From Lentisphaerae bacterium ADurb.Bin242 (lineage in GTDB: Bacteria; Verrucomicrobiota; Lentisphaeria; Victivallales; UBA1829), in the NCBI GenBank assembly GCA_002069785.1, contig MWCA01000025.1, positions 1 through 61,558 of the forward strand: a DNA stretch of 61,558 bases, written 5' to 3'. The notes beneath the pieces were generated by a model. That model was not told the DNA's origin, did no database searches, and worked only from the letters and a program-made list of their open reading frames with translations. Position 1 is the stretch's first letter. Every line of letters begins with the position of its first letter. Positions 26,190-35,756 of the stretch are shown here, piece after piece. Position numbers and translations under genes: made by a program.

Positions 26190-29054
26190 TCAGAAATCCA
26201 CGGTCAAAATGCCCGGACCGTTAAGCGAGAAAACGAGTTTTTCCGGATTCTGTTCCACAATCGATACGCGTTTTCCTGTGAAGGAAAAGGCTTTTGGCGT
26301 GCGTCGGATTCCGCAGCAGAGGATTTGCCTGACGTCGGTGGCGGCGATCCGGATGACGGCACGTTTTTCTTTCGTTCGCCAGACGGCGTCTTCCACACAG
26401 AGCCCAATCCAGTTTTCGAGCCAGAGTGATTGTTTTCGTATTTCCAGCCAGGCGGCTATTTGTGCTTTCAGATAATTTTTCGGAAGGGCGTTTTCGAAAC
26501 GGTGAATGTCATGCCAGTCCTGCAAGAAACGTCCGGTCTGTTCGGCGAGGGCGATATTTTTCAGAATTTCCGGGACGGGAATCCGTTCATCAAGTGCGTC
26601 GTTGACCAGAAGGTAGCTGAACTCCACATTGTTCCTGGAATTCAGACCGCTGCGAAGCGCTTTGCGGTAACGGTTCATCATATCACGGTGTGCTTCGGGA
26701 ACGGTTTTCCGGAAGGATTCGAAAAGTTCCGGATAAATGGCGTCTGTGGTGAGCATGGAAATGCCGCACGGCATGACCCGGTCCTTGTTGAGGTCTTTCG
26801 GAACATACTGGAAGTTATGACAGGGGGAGTATTCCTCCTGAAAAGTCCGGTTGCCATACCATGTGTCGACGCCGTATTGTTCGGCAAAATAGGCAGCCGA
26901 CAGAAAGCGGGCCTCGCACAAGGCCAGCATTTTTGAGGCGAGGTAAACGGCGTGTTCGCAGCTCCCGGTGTCGCCGACGGCTCGGGCCATATGGATGAAC
27001 GAAGTGAATGCGCCGAAATTGGCGCCTTCGATCCATGTGCGTGCTTTTTCTGCGTATCCGGCCCCCATACAGGCCCAGTCGTGATAAATGTCGAAGTAGG
27101 AAAAGATTTTCCGAATCACGTGCCAGTATTTTTCAATAGCGGAAAAATCGCCCGTTGCCAGCGCGGAGGTATAGAGCAGATAGAAGGTGATTCCGATGCC
27201 CCAGTCGTTCTCGACAAATGCCTCAGGATAGGCGGCGACTTCCTCCCTCGATCCATCCTTGATTCCGCCATTCAGCATCATGGACACATTGAAGTAACAG
27301 AGGAAATAGGAGCGCTTCGTGAAAGGTTCCCTGCGTTCATACAGGTTGAACATGGGAAGCTTTCCGATATCGCCCGACATGTAATATCTGTAAACGTCCT
27401 CCTTGCCGGGCTTCGTTCTGGAGAGGAGTTCGTGATCGGTAAGAAGGAGGGCGTATTTCCGCTCCGGATCGCAGGCCATGGGCATTCGTTTCCGCAGTTC
27501 GTCCCGGACGAATTTACGTTTTTCTTCCGGCATGAAATTGATCATGGAACAGGCGTAGGCGTAACTTTCCAGAATCGCGCCGGGATAGGCATAGCTTTGA
27601 ATGTTGTCCGGGAACCGGGCTTCAAACGAAAAATATTCATCCAGATCCTCGCCGAGCAATTCGGGGATTCTGGAATTTTCATTTCGCAGCGGATATTTTC
27701 TTTCGGTGCACATCATGGAAAGCGTATATGCGGAAAAGGAACCCGCGAATCCGAGGAGTTTTCCATATTTGGTCGGGAATTTGAAGTCGAGATGGCCTTC
27801 CGGCAGGGCTTGTCCGCAGAGCGTCAAAACGGGAGGAAGCGGCGCCAGCTTCAAAGGAGTTGTGTTCCAGTCATCCGAAAAAATCCGGTATTTAAATTCC
27901 TGGATGATCCGAACTTTTTGAGCGGAATAATCCGTCTTGAAAAATTCACGGCACCCGACCGGAAACGCAAGGAAAGCGCGGCTCCACAGACGGCTTCTGC
28001 GGACGGCATCCTCCAGAAATGCCTTGTCTCCGGGAGATTTCGGATCCAGTGCTTCGAATCCGAACGGGGTGGCGGTCACCATCCGGGAACAGCCATGAAA
28101 AACAATGGAAGAGAGCTGTCCCGTCAGCAGACGGCTGAACTCGATTTTCCGGGGTTTCCTGTCCAGGACGGCCAGCAGGGGAATATCGGGAAATTCCGTG
28201 GAACCGAAAAAGAGAAGCCAGTTTTCGGGCATGTCGCCGGAAAAATCGTCCAGCGCGGCTGTTTCGCCGGCAGTCAGTACATATTGGTAATTCCCTGCAT
28301 ACTCAAGTTTGGAGATGCGCAGGGAGTCCGAAGTCGTTTCCGTAATGATTCCGGGCGAAGCGATGGAATAGGTGAAACTGGTTGAATTGCGTTTCCACCG
28401 GACGGACATTGCATTGACGCGGATCTCGTCCCGTGCATTTTTTTCCTTTTCCTCCTGAAGCAGAGAATAAGCCCATGCGAACGGTTTCAGATAACGGGGA
28501 TGTCCGCAGAGAAACATTTTATCGACTTTTCCGAAACGGGACATGGCGCAATCGAGCAGGCCGTCGCCCTTGACGAACCCGAAACGGCCCGGCATGACCT
28601 CATGACCCAGTCCGTTTCGATATCCTTCCCGCGGGAATTCTTCCGCATCCGGATATTTTTCCGGCGCCGGCGGATGCCGTTTCCATCGGCCGGATGCGGA
28701 TTTCTGTTCCGGGCGGGCCGGCAGAAGATACATTTTGAATTCTTCCAGCTTGAATTTACGAGGCTGAATTTCACAGGTCAGCCGGTTTTTTCCTGCGGTT
28801 GCATGAAAGGGCATGCTCCGGCGAATGCCATGGTTCCGGATGTGAAAATCATCCTGGGATTCGGCATCGGCCCCATTCACTTTCAAAATGCGGGGTTCCC
28901 AGGCGGCTCCTTTGCGGTATTCGTCCCAGAGAAGAAGAAACTCACCTTCTTCCGACTCGAATTCGCATTCAAGAAGAAGGTTCCCGTTCTTACGGGAAAT
29001 CTCGCGCCAGGAGCCCAATTTCCGTTCCGACTCAAAATCGTAATAATAGACCAT
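26190..29054 (-). CDS. Large cytoplasmic protein of unknown function, helical toroid-like
   Basis: 954 residues, no signal peptide, no family recognised. The N-terminal part (about 1-115) looks like a jelly-roll/CBM (LLLECEFESEEGEFLLLWDE, NRLTCEIQPRKFKLEEFKMY). The middle is beta-rich; residues about 480-880 are dominated by Trp/Tyr-rich helices (ENDWGIGITFYLLYTSALAT, YFDIYHDWACMGAGYAEKAR), as in (alpha/alpha) toroid glycosidases and lyases. It lies 12 bases upstream of the GH95-like gene and 19 bases after the barrel enzyme before it, so it almost certainly acts on the same substrate. A glycoside hydrolase or lyase is inferred. Confidence 0.7.
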   Translation of the reverse strand: MVYYYDFESERKLGSWREISRKNGNLLLECEFESEEGEFLLLWDEYRKGAAWEPRILKVNGADAESQDDFHIRNHGIRRSMPFHATAGKNRLTCEIQPRKFKLEEFKMYLLPARPEQKSASGRWKRHPPAPEKYPDAEEFPREGYRNGLGHEVMPGRFGFVKGDGLLDCAMSRFGKVDKMFLCGHPRYLKPFAWAYSLLQEEKEKNARDEIRVNAMSVRWKRNSTSFTYSIASPGIITETTSDSLRISKLEYAGNYQYVLTAGETAALDDFSGDMPENWLLFFGSTEFPDIPLLAVLDRKPRKIEFSRLLTGQLSSIVFHGCSRMVTATPFGFEALDPKSPGDKAFLEDAVRRSRLWSRAFLAFPVGCREFFKTDYSAQKVRIIQEFKYRIFSDDWNTTPLKLAPLPPVLTLCGQALPEGHLDFKFPTKYGKLLGFAGSFSAYTLSMMCTERKYPLRNENSRIPELLGEDLDEYFSFEARFPDNIQSYAYPGAILESYAYACSMINFMPEEKRKFVRDELRKRMPMACDPERKYALLLTDHELLSRTKPGKEDVYRYYMSGDIGKLPMFNLYERREPFTKRSYFLCYFNVSMMLNGGIKDGSREEVAAYPEAFVENDWGIGITFYLLYTSALATGDFSAIEKYWHVIRKIFSYFDIYHDWACMGAGYAEKARTWIEGANFGAFTSFIHMARAVGDTGSCEHAVYLASKMLALCEARFLSAAYFAEQYGVDTWYGNRTFQEEYSPCHNFQYVPKDLNKDRVMPCGISMLTTDAIYPELFESFRKTVPEAHRDMMNRYRKALRSGLNSRNNVEFSYLLVNDALDERIPVPEILKNIALAEQTGRFLQDWHDIHRFENALPKNYLKAQIAAWLEIRKQSLWLENWIGLCVEDAVWRTKEKRAVIRIAATDVRQILCCGIRRTPKAFSFTGKRVSIVEQNPEKLVFSLNGPGILTVDF

Positions 29055-29073
29055 TCTTTCGTTTCTTTCTATT

Positions 29074-31176
29074 TCAGCGGATATAGATCATTCCGAAGTC
29101 TTTCAGCAGCCCGGACGGCAGATGCATGGTCAGCTTGTCGACGTTCCGTTCGAAAGGCAGAGGCTGCGGTATTTTTTCCAAACTCAGAAAATCCACATGC
29201 CCGACATTCTTCATCGTATCCGGAAGACGCACGGTAATGAGGCCGTTTTCTCCTTGCCATTCAGGAAAAGGGATCGGATCGTCATGCGAAATTTCAACGC
29301 CGTTTCCGGGCGGAGTCAAAGTATCTCCGGCATTCAGCAGACGGATTGTAATGGAATCCTCTCTCCGGGACCGGTACGGCGCCGCCAGCACGAGTTCCGG
29401 CAGGGCCGCATGAAAGAAGCATCCGTCCCCGAGAAGCTGTTCCATGAGTGCGCAGACCTGCTTTCCAATATCCCGGATACCTTCATACAGGCTGCCTATG
29501 TTGCTCCGGACCGCACTTTTTTCAGAACGAATAGTGTTCGCGCAGACAAACGGCGTGCTTTTCAAAAATTCAAACGGCATTTTTCCGAACCGGAAATCCA
29601 AATGATTTTTTCCGAAAACCGCTTGAATTTCCTCCTCTGGTCCGGGATATCCGAAAAACTTTCCGCAAAGACAGATTTTCCCCTTGCCGAAGGGAAAGAT
29701 TTCATACGATTTTTCATCGGAAGCAGTCAGATGGAATCCCCAGAGCGTTTCACATTCTTTCAAGGACCGTTCCAGATACTTTTCGTTCTGGTTGCCCGGA
29801 AGTCCCGAGATCATCAGAATCCCGCCGTCATTTGCATATTCCTTCAAATCATCGATCTGTTTTTCCGAAAGGACATTAAGTTCATTCAAACAGAGAATCC
29901 GGCATGTTTTCCAGCTTTCAGGAAGGTCTGCGTTCAGCATCGCACAGGGGAGATTGTGTACGATACAGGACTGCATCCAGAACTCCATGCGCGACATTTC
30001 GTAACCGGGAGAGAAAAACCGGTTGTCGCGCGAATCGAGAAAACCGACTTCCGGCATTTCGTCGATGTGAAAAAGAATTCCGGCATGTTTCTTTTCAAAC
30101 GAACGCACTTGCGTTTCATCCAGTTCACAACCGCCGCCTTCGGGCGTATTGATGTAAAATCCGCCGGAAAGCATTGCCGTTCCCCAGGAAAATATCAGCT
30201 GGTCGCGGTCATAGGCATAGAAGAGAATCCCGTGCGGGATGCCGCGTTGTCCGGCCACCATGGCACGGTGTTTTTCCTCGGAGAGCGATTTGAGCCACGA
30301 ATACCGGAGAACGCAAGCCCGCGCGCACTCCTGAAAAAACCAGTGCAGGTCCGGGACCGTCTCCACCGAGGAAGCCGTCCAATCCCGCGTTATGGCCAGG
30401 GAAATGTAGTTTGGGCGCAAAAGCTGCAATCCCAGCCGATTATAGTGGGTCTTGATCTGGTTATGGAAGTTTTGAATGGAATCGAAACGAAAATGGAGCC
30501 AGTCGATGAATGCCGGATCGCGCATGTCCCCGAACCATTCATCCCATTTTTCCGGGGAGGGAAGAGTATGCCCGTATTTTTCCTTGAACAGATACCGGCA
30601 GGCTTCACACCGGCATTGGCAATAAAACTGAACGTCATCCGTCATGATGCCGTCCACGCCGGTCGCGTAGATGCTTTCCAGATACTCCAGGTATTCACGG
30701 ATATATTCCGGATTGTTATAACAACGGTTGGTTGCGGCATAGGCTGTGATGTTGGGCTTGCCGGTTTTTTCATGAATCTGCGGCCATTTGAGCGCCGGGG
30801 AATCCGGACCCGTCAGATATTCGACAAGTCCGGACCAGGTTTCCAGAGAGGACCCGTGGTCCAGAAGATATTTTCTTAAACGCTCGAGGTGTTCCGGCGT
30901 ATCCGGATAGCTGGCCAGTTCCGAAGAATGATGTTCGATGACCTTCAAACCGTATGTATGGGCCGCTTTCACGATCTTTGCAAGACATTCGTTGATCTGT
31001 TCCCACCACGGACGGTAGGACCAGCGGAAATGAGTGCAGGAAAAGGTTATCAGGTGCGTGATTCCCTGATCGGCCGTTTTTTTCATTTTGGCCCCGATTT
31101 CTTCCTCTGTGTCGAAAAAGATTTCCCGATCGTTATACCAGAAAAATGTGAAACGGACTTCATACGGATCCGTCAT
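29074..31176 (-). CDS. Cytoplasmic TIM-barrel glycosidase with trimerisation-like domain
   Basis: 700 residues from the ATG at 31176, two bases after the upstream stop; AAGGTGG lies just upstream. No signal peptide. The first about 330 residues form a barrel (GITHLITFSCTHFRWSY; GLKVIEHHSSELASY; TGVDGIMTDDVQFYCQCRC), where the Asp pair after a strand and the Cys-rich CQCRCEACR tail recall GH42-like enzymes whose barrel carries a metal-binding Cys cluster. Residues about 400-560 resemble a beta-galactosidase trimerisation (glutamine amidotransferase-like) domain (NDGGILMISGLPGNQNEKYL). A beta sandwich ends the protein. Family assignment is tentative. Confidence 0.7.
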   Translation of the reverse strand: MTDPYEVRFTFFWYNDREIFFDTEEEIGAKMKKTADQGITHLITFSCTHFRWSYRPWWEQINECLAKIVKAAHTYGLKVIEHHSSELASYPDTPEHLERLRKYLLDHGSSLETWSGLVEYLTGPDSPALKWPQIHEKTGKPNITAYAATNRCYNNPEYIREYLEYLESIYATGVDGIMTDDVQFYCQCRCEACRYLFKEKYGHTLPSPEKWDEWFGDMRDPAFIDWLHFRFDSIQNFHNQIKTHYNRLGLQLLRPNYISLAITRDWTASSVETVPDLHWFFQECARACVLRYSWLKSLSEEKHRAMVAGQRGIPHGILFYAYDRDQLIFSWGTAMLSGGFYINTPEGGGCELDETQVRSFEKKHAGILFHIDEMPEVGFLDSRDNRFFSPGYEMSRMEFWMQSCIVHNLPCAMLNADLPESWKTCRILCLNELNVLSEKQIDDLKEYANDGGILMISGLPGNQNEKYLERSLKECETLWGFHLTASDEKSYEIFPFGKGKICLCGKFFGYPGPEEEIQAVFGKNHLDFRFGKMPFEFLKSTPFVCANTIRSEKSAVRSNIGSLYEGIRDIGKQVCALMEQLLGDGCFFHAALPELVLAAPYRSRREDSITIRLLNAGDTLTPPGNGVEISHDDPIPFPEWQGENGLITVRLPDTMKNVGHVDFLSLEKIPQPLPFERNVDKLTMHLPSGLLKDFGMIYIR

Positions 31177-31177
31177 C

Positions 31178-34100
31178 TTATTTTCCACCTTCAAGAATGA
31201 ACGTTTTCCCGGCGGTCAGCCCGCTCATGACATCTTTCACCCGCAGCGTCCATTTTCCCTTCGGATCGTTGTACGCCATCCGGAAACGGAATTCCAGTGT
31301 TCCGTTTTCTGCGGAGAGATTCCGTTTCATGAGCAGAGTTGACTTGCCGTCCGGCGGAATCAGTTCTATATGAAATACGTGTGCTCCCGGACGGCCGCCT
31401 TCCACCTTCATCTGAATCCGGGCAATAAGGTCCTGGCCGGCCCGGACGGAATCCGGTATGTCCGCAAGAATCGCATCGATCCGGCAGGGATAGACTCCGA
31501 AAACTGCGGCGGGAGCGGTGTCATCCAGAACCACTTCCGCCTGCGAAGTCTGTCCGAGATATTTTCCGTTCAGAAGATTGTAAAGATGTCCTTTGACCGG
31601 AAACTGTACCGTCTGACTCATTTTTCCGCTTGTCGCCAGGACTGGATTGCGTAAAAGGATGAAAACATTCATTCCGCCTTTCCGGAAGTGAATCGCTTCG
31701 CGTCCGGGCAGAGCCCCGGAAACACTGGAAGCCAGAACCGGTTTTGCCCCGGATCCGGCAAGAAGTCCGGCGATTTTACGGCCTTGTTCAGGATCCTTGT
31801 CGTTGAAAATGCTTCCAAGCACATGAAGTCCGGCGAGCCCCTCGAGCGGAGAACGGTTCCGTTTCATGCCGAGCTCGTCATAAGCCCCCGGTTGAGAGTC
31901 AGCGACAATGATTCCGCCGCCGGCCAGAAATTTTTTCAGGGCGCCGACTTCCGCATCAGAGAGCGAAAAAATGGAAGGCATGAACAAAGCCTTGAAATTC
32001 TTCAGATGTCCGCCCGTCACCTGTTCAGGCGCGATAAAATCATACTGGTAAAGCATGGATTCAAGCATGTAGCGGATTCTGTGACGGCTGTAATAATAAT
32101 CGTGATGCGGGCCGCCCTCCCTGGAAATTTCTCCGTTTCGGGTTTCTTTGCCAAGGCAGAAGGAAGTCAGCATACTCTCCTGGGAATAATAAACGGCCGT
32201 ATCGCGCGGCGCCCACGGATAGTCCAGGCAGAGTTTGCCCAATCCGGTCAGCAGATGCATGGAATCCAGGCCTTTTTTCAAATCTCCGGCATCGAGGGTA
32301 AACCCGTTTCCCGGAATGTCCAGCAGATTCCACGGGGTTTTCAAACTTCCACCACGGACCTGCCCTCCGTGGGCGGCAAACCAGGTGAACCCGCCGTAGC
32401 GGTGTGCCGCGAACCAGATGGGCTGAAACATCAGGCGCGCGGGTGAGTTGACATAGCCGATATATCCCCAGACCCGCATATCCGGGGCGAATGAACGGTA
32501 AAACTCATCGAAGTCATAGATCGGACTCGGATTCTCGCGTCCGCCCATATACACCATCGATGTATAGTCCTGGGAAAAATTCAGTCCGCTCCGGGTGAGA
32601 AGTTTCCAGTAGTCGTTTCCGTTCAGGGATGTTTGCCCGAAGGAGTTCGGAAGCGCGAACAATGCGTTCGGATCATGCTTCTTTGCGTTGTCGGCCAGCA
32701 ATTTGAGAATTTCACACCAGCGGTCGGTATTGAAGTTGCGCCATTCGATGAACTCGGCGAAATGTCCGGTTTTACGTGCTTCGGCGAGCAATCCCGGTTG
32801 AAGTTCGTCAAAACTTTTCCAGGAAGTTCCGCAACGGGCATTGAATTTTTCGATGGTCCCGTATTTTTGTTTCATCCGCAGTCGGTATTCAGCAATGTTT
32901 TCGGGATGGGAATCCAGTTCATCGGGTTCAAACGTACGGGCCAGTTGAGGTTCGTCGCATACCTGATTCGAAACAGGGCCGAACAATTTGACTTTTGCGG
33001 TATTTTCTTCCGCACGGCGGGCGATTTTTTTTCGCGACTCAAGAGTATTGAACTGCTGTTTGCGGATATTGGAGTTCTGTTTCCACCCGCAGAAGATCTC
33101 CCCGCCTCCGATCGCCGCGCCGGCAGCAAGCCCCATTCCCGAGGCGAGAATGTGCGTACGGTCCCGGTTGCAGAATCCCACGGCGCGGATTCCGATATTT
33201 TCCAGCTGACGGCAGACGTCCGTTTCATATTCTGCGGATAAATTGGTGTCGAATGGCCAGACCGCGGGTGTGAAATCGTTCAGAAGGCGCTCCCTGTCGC
33301 GGTCCTGCACATACACGGGAATTCGTTTCAAGTCGAGCGTCCTGTCCCCTTGAATCAAGGCTGTTTTCAGTCGTGCCAGATTCGTATAAACGGAATGCAG
33401 CGGCACGGAAAAATTCATAATGCCGGAAGAGCATGGAATCGTCCCTTTTTCCAGAATTCGCCCGGAAATATCCTCCAGAGTCCATTCCAGCTTCATTCCG
33501 GCGGAAAAACCGTTCACTTCACAGCGGAAATTCCCAGGCTGTTCAATGGAATTGAATTGCTTCGCATCCTCCAGCTTTGCAATGAAAGGACCGTCTTTCC
33601 GGAGCGTCAGCGCGGTGTAGTCCAACACCTTGCCGTCTTTGTCCTTCAAGTGGAGAACCAGCAGATGGAAACCGCTCATCACCGGATTTGTTTTTACGGC
33701 GAACCGTCCGTTCTCAACTCTCTCCTGTCCGGAAGAGACCCGTTCTCCGGCGGAATTTAAAAGCGTCCATGCGGCGACCGCTCCGTCCGGCGTTTTCAGA
33801 TCGGAAAACGCAATTTCGCTGCTGGAAGTCCGCGGCGACCGCAGGAGACTTTCCTTTCCCGCGGCATGGCAGATCAGACGGGCCAGCCAGGCTTTGGCGT
33901 AGTCCGCGTATGGAAACATGCTGTCGGCGCCTGCTTTTTCATTGAAAAGGAAAGCGGTCGGATACGAAGCCGTATAAAGGACAATGCGTCCTTTCCCGGC
34001 TTTGCATCCTTCCTGAAATCCGGGGGTTGCCCCCATTCCTTTTCCACTCTGGCCGAAAAGGAAAAACGAAGAAGGGAATCCCTGCGAAGCCGCGGAATCG

Positions 34101-35710
34101 GCGGGATTTCCGGACAGCGGATATTTTTTCAGGAATGCTTCGAAATTTCCACGCCTGACCGCGTTTGCCAGTACAAGTCCGGCTCCTTTTTCCACGTTCC
34201 CCTGAATGCGGGAAGCAAGTTCCTTCCCGATGCGGTCAAGATTGAAGCCGATCAAGTAGATGTCATAAGAAGAACTTTCCAGTTTTTTTTGAATGTCTGC
34301 GGGATTCCCGTCTGTATAGTAGAGATCGCTGTTTTCCGTCGTGGTGATGAGGCTGTCCCATTCCGTGTTGAGCCCGGAAAAAATTTCCATCGGCTCACGG
34401 ACAGCGGCCAAATCCGGACACAGAGCCAGCACCCGGAGCTTTTCCTTTGCGAAACCGTAAGGATTCGGGCCCGGCTTCATCTCCGTCCCGGGGACCGCGG
34501 CCTTCCGGTCGAGCCGGGTCAGCTGCCGGATTTCGAATGCGGAAAGCTTTCCTTCGAAAAGCTGGATCGAGTCATAGTCGATCCCGGAGTCCTCGCGGTC
34601 CGGGCCGAAGCGGTAGAAGGAAAGAGCCTGCACGTTTTTGTCCGCCTTGAACGGAATCGCATATTCGCGGAAATCATCGGTGACGGGCATGCGCCAGACG
34701 GGAGATGCCCCTTCCGTGACACCCCTGCCGTCCGGACGCCCGCGCATCTGTATCACTCCGATCGCATTGGGCGACCCGAATTGCCGGACCTTGATCCGGA
34801 GCGTATACATTTTTCCCTCTTGAAGCGACGGCACCTGAACGGAAAGCATCTGATACGCCTTTCCTGTGCCGCGCATGACCCATTGATTGGAAAATTCCGA
34901 TACTTCCTTACGGGTGACTCCATTTTTGCTTACATACCATCCGGGCACCTGCTGGCCATCGGAAATATTGAAGTCGCTGTTCGGGATCAGGTTCATTCCG
35001 GTGTTGCCGCCGCTGGCATATACTATTTTCGGTTCCCCTGCCTTCCGTGTGAACCGGACTTCCGTCCACTGGGAAGTCTTATGGAAATTTTCTGCATCCA
35101 GCACGGCGAAGGAACTGCTTTCCGATTTTCCTGCCGGAAGATCGGAATTCACGCGGCACAGATTGAATTTGAATTTCAGATCTTCCACAGGAGCTTTCAT
35201 ATTCAGCACGGAAAAAGGAATCGCGACCAGAGCTTCCCACTGGTTCCAATCTTTTTTAACATGGCCTTGAACGAGGGCGGAATCGAGTTTTTCCGTTTTG
35301 TTGGCCGCGTTTTTTGCCAGATACATGCGTCCGTCGCGGGAGATCGCACAATGGATATATTCTCCGGAATGCTCTTGCGGCATCAGAAAAATTTCAAAAT
35401 GATTCCCGGAAAAAAGACTGTTTTCCTTTTTGTCTGCCGTTTGGAAAGCAGGAGTAAAACGACCTTTCAACCGGAGATAAACGTTCCGATCGTCGAAAAG
35501 CATGGAACACTCGGTTCTGGAGGTCTCCACCGTGAATTTTCCCGGAATCGCAAAACCGCTAAGGATATCCGCCTTTTTCCAGACGTCCTCCCGGATTTTC
35601 CCATCGGTCCAGGGCGATTCGGCGGTGAACCGGATTTCCGGAAGCGCCAGGGCGCCGGAGAGGCACAGGAACAAAAACACCAAGATACATTCCATTTTAA
35701 AAATACACAT
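31178..35710 (-). CDS. Giant secreted multidomain glycan-active protein (GH42-like barrel with several CBM-like domains)
   Basis: 1510 residues. GGGAG precedes the ATG at 35710 and a signal peptide follows (MECILVFLFLCLSGALA). Order: CBM9-like sandwich (about 25-220: DGKIREDVWKKADIL, NHFEIFLMPQ, WEALVAIPFSVL); a second CBM-like sandwich (about 240-395: NLIPNSDFNISDGQQVPGWY); an amidotransferase-like fold (about 440-620); Ig-like beta domains; a GH42-like barrel (about 830-1190) with an Asp-Glu pair in VCDEPQL (D919-E920); a trimerisation-like domain (about 1240-1360: KFLAGGGIIVADSQPGAYDE); and a C-terminal sandwich. It follows the pseudopilin by 46 bases and probably performs the extracellular step for the cytoplasmic enzymes downstream. 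Family naming of the barrel is by resemblance only. Confidence 0.75.
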   Translation of the reverse strand: MCIFKMECILVFLFLCLSGALALPEIRFTAESPWTDGKIREDVWKKADILSGFAIPGKFTVETSRTECSMLFDDRNVYLRLKGRFTPAFQTADKKENSLFSGNHFEIFLMPQEHSGEYIHCAISRDGRMYLAKNAANKTEKLDSALVQGHVKKDWNQWEALVAIPFSVLNMKAPVEDLKFKFNLCRVNSDLPAGKSESSSFAVLDAENFHKTSQWTEVRFTRKAGEPKIVYASGGNTGMNLIPNSDFNISDGQQVPGWYVSKNGVTRKEVSEFSNQWVMRGTGKAYQMLSVQVPSLQEGKMYTLRIKVRQFGSPNAIGVIQMRGRPDGRGVTEGASPVWRMPVTDDFREYAIPFKADKNVQALSFYRFGPDREDSGIDYDSIQLFEGKLSAFEIRQLTRLDRKAAVPGTEMKPGPNPYGFAKEKLRVLALCPDLAAVREPMEIFSGLNTEWDSLITTTENSDLYYTDGNPADIQKKLESSSYDIYLIGFNLDRIGKELASRIQGNVEKGAGLVLANAVRRGNFEAFLKKYPLSGNPADSAASQGFPSSFFLFGQSGKGMGATPGFQEGCKAGKGRIVLYTASYPTAFLFNEKAGADSMFPYADYAKAWLARLICHAAGKESLLRSPRTSSSEIAFSDLKTPDGAVAAWTLLNSAGERVSSGQERVENGRFAVKTNPVMSGFHLLVLHLKDKDGKVLDYTALTLRKDGPFIAKLEDAKQFNSIEQPGNFRCEVNGFSAGMKLEWTLEDISGRILEKGTIPCSSGIMNFSVPLHSVYTNLARLKTALIQGDRTLDLKRIPVYVQDRDRERLLNDFTPAVWPFDTNLSAEYETDVCRQLENIGIRAVGFCNRDRTHILASGMGLAAGAAIGGGEIFCGWKQNSNIRKQQFNTLESRKKIARRAEENTAKVKLFGPVSNQVCDEPQLARTFEPDELDSHPENIAEYRLRMKQKYGTIEKFNARCGTSWKSFDELQPGLLAEARKTGHFAEFIEWRNFNTDRWCEILKLLADNAKKHDPNALFALPNSFGQTSLNGNDYWKLLTRSGLNFSQDYTSMVYMGGRENPSPIYDFDEFYRSFAPDMRVWGYIGYVNSPARLMFQPIWFAAHRYGGFTWFAAHGGQVRGGSLKTPWNLLDIPGNGFTLDAGDLKKGLDSMHLLTGLGKLCLDYPWAPRDTAVYYSQESMLTSFCLGKETRNGEISREGGPHHDYYYSRHRIRYMLESMLYQYDFIAPEQVTGGHLKNFKALFMPSIFSLSDAEVGALKKFLAGGGIIVADSQPGAYDELGMKRNRSPLEGLAGLHVLGSIFNDKDPEQGRKIAGLLAGSGAKPVLASSVSGALPGREAIHFRKGGMNVFILLRNPVLATSGKMSQTVQFPVKGHLYNLLNGKYLGQTSQAEVVLDDTAPAAVFGVYPCRIDAILADIPDSVRAGQDLIARIQMKVEGGRPGAHVFHIELIPPDGKSTLLMKRNLSAENGTLEFRFRMAYNDPKGKWTLRVKDVMSGLTAGKTFILEGGK

Positions 35711-35756
35711 AAAAACTCCCGTTGAATTGGTTGTTCATTTTATCGGTGAGAGGAGA

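Noticed and set aside
26952..28385. 477-codon plus-strand frame within the 26190-29054 gene
   Set aside because: Antisense shadow: no ribosome binding site, no family motif, and entirely inside a coupled minus-strand operon.
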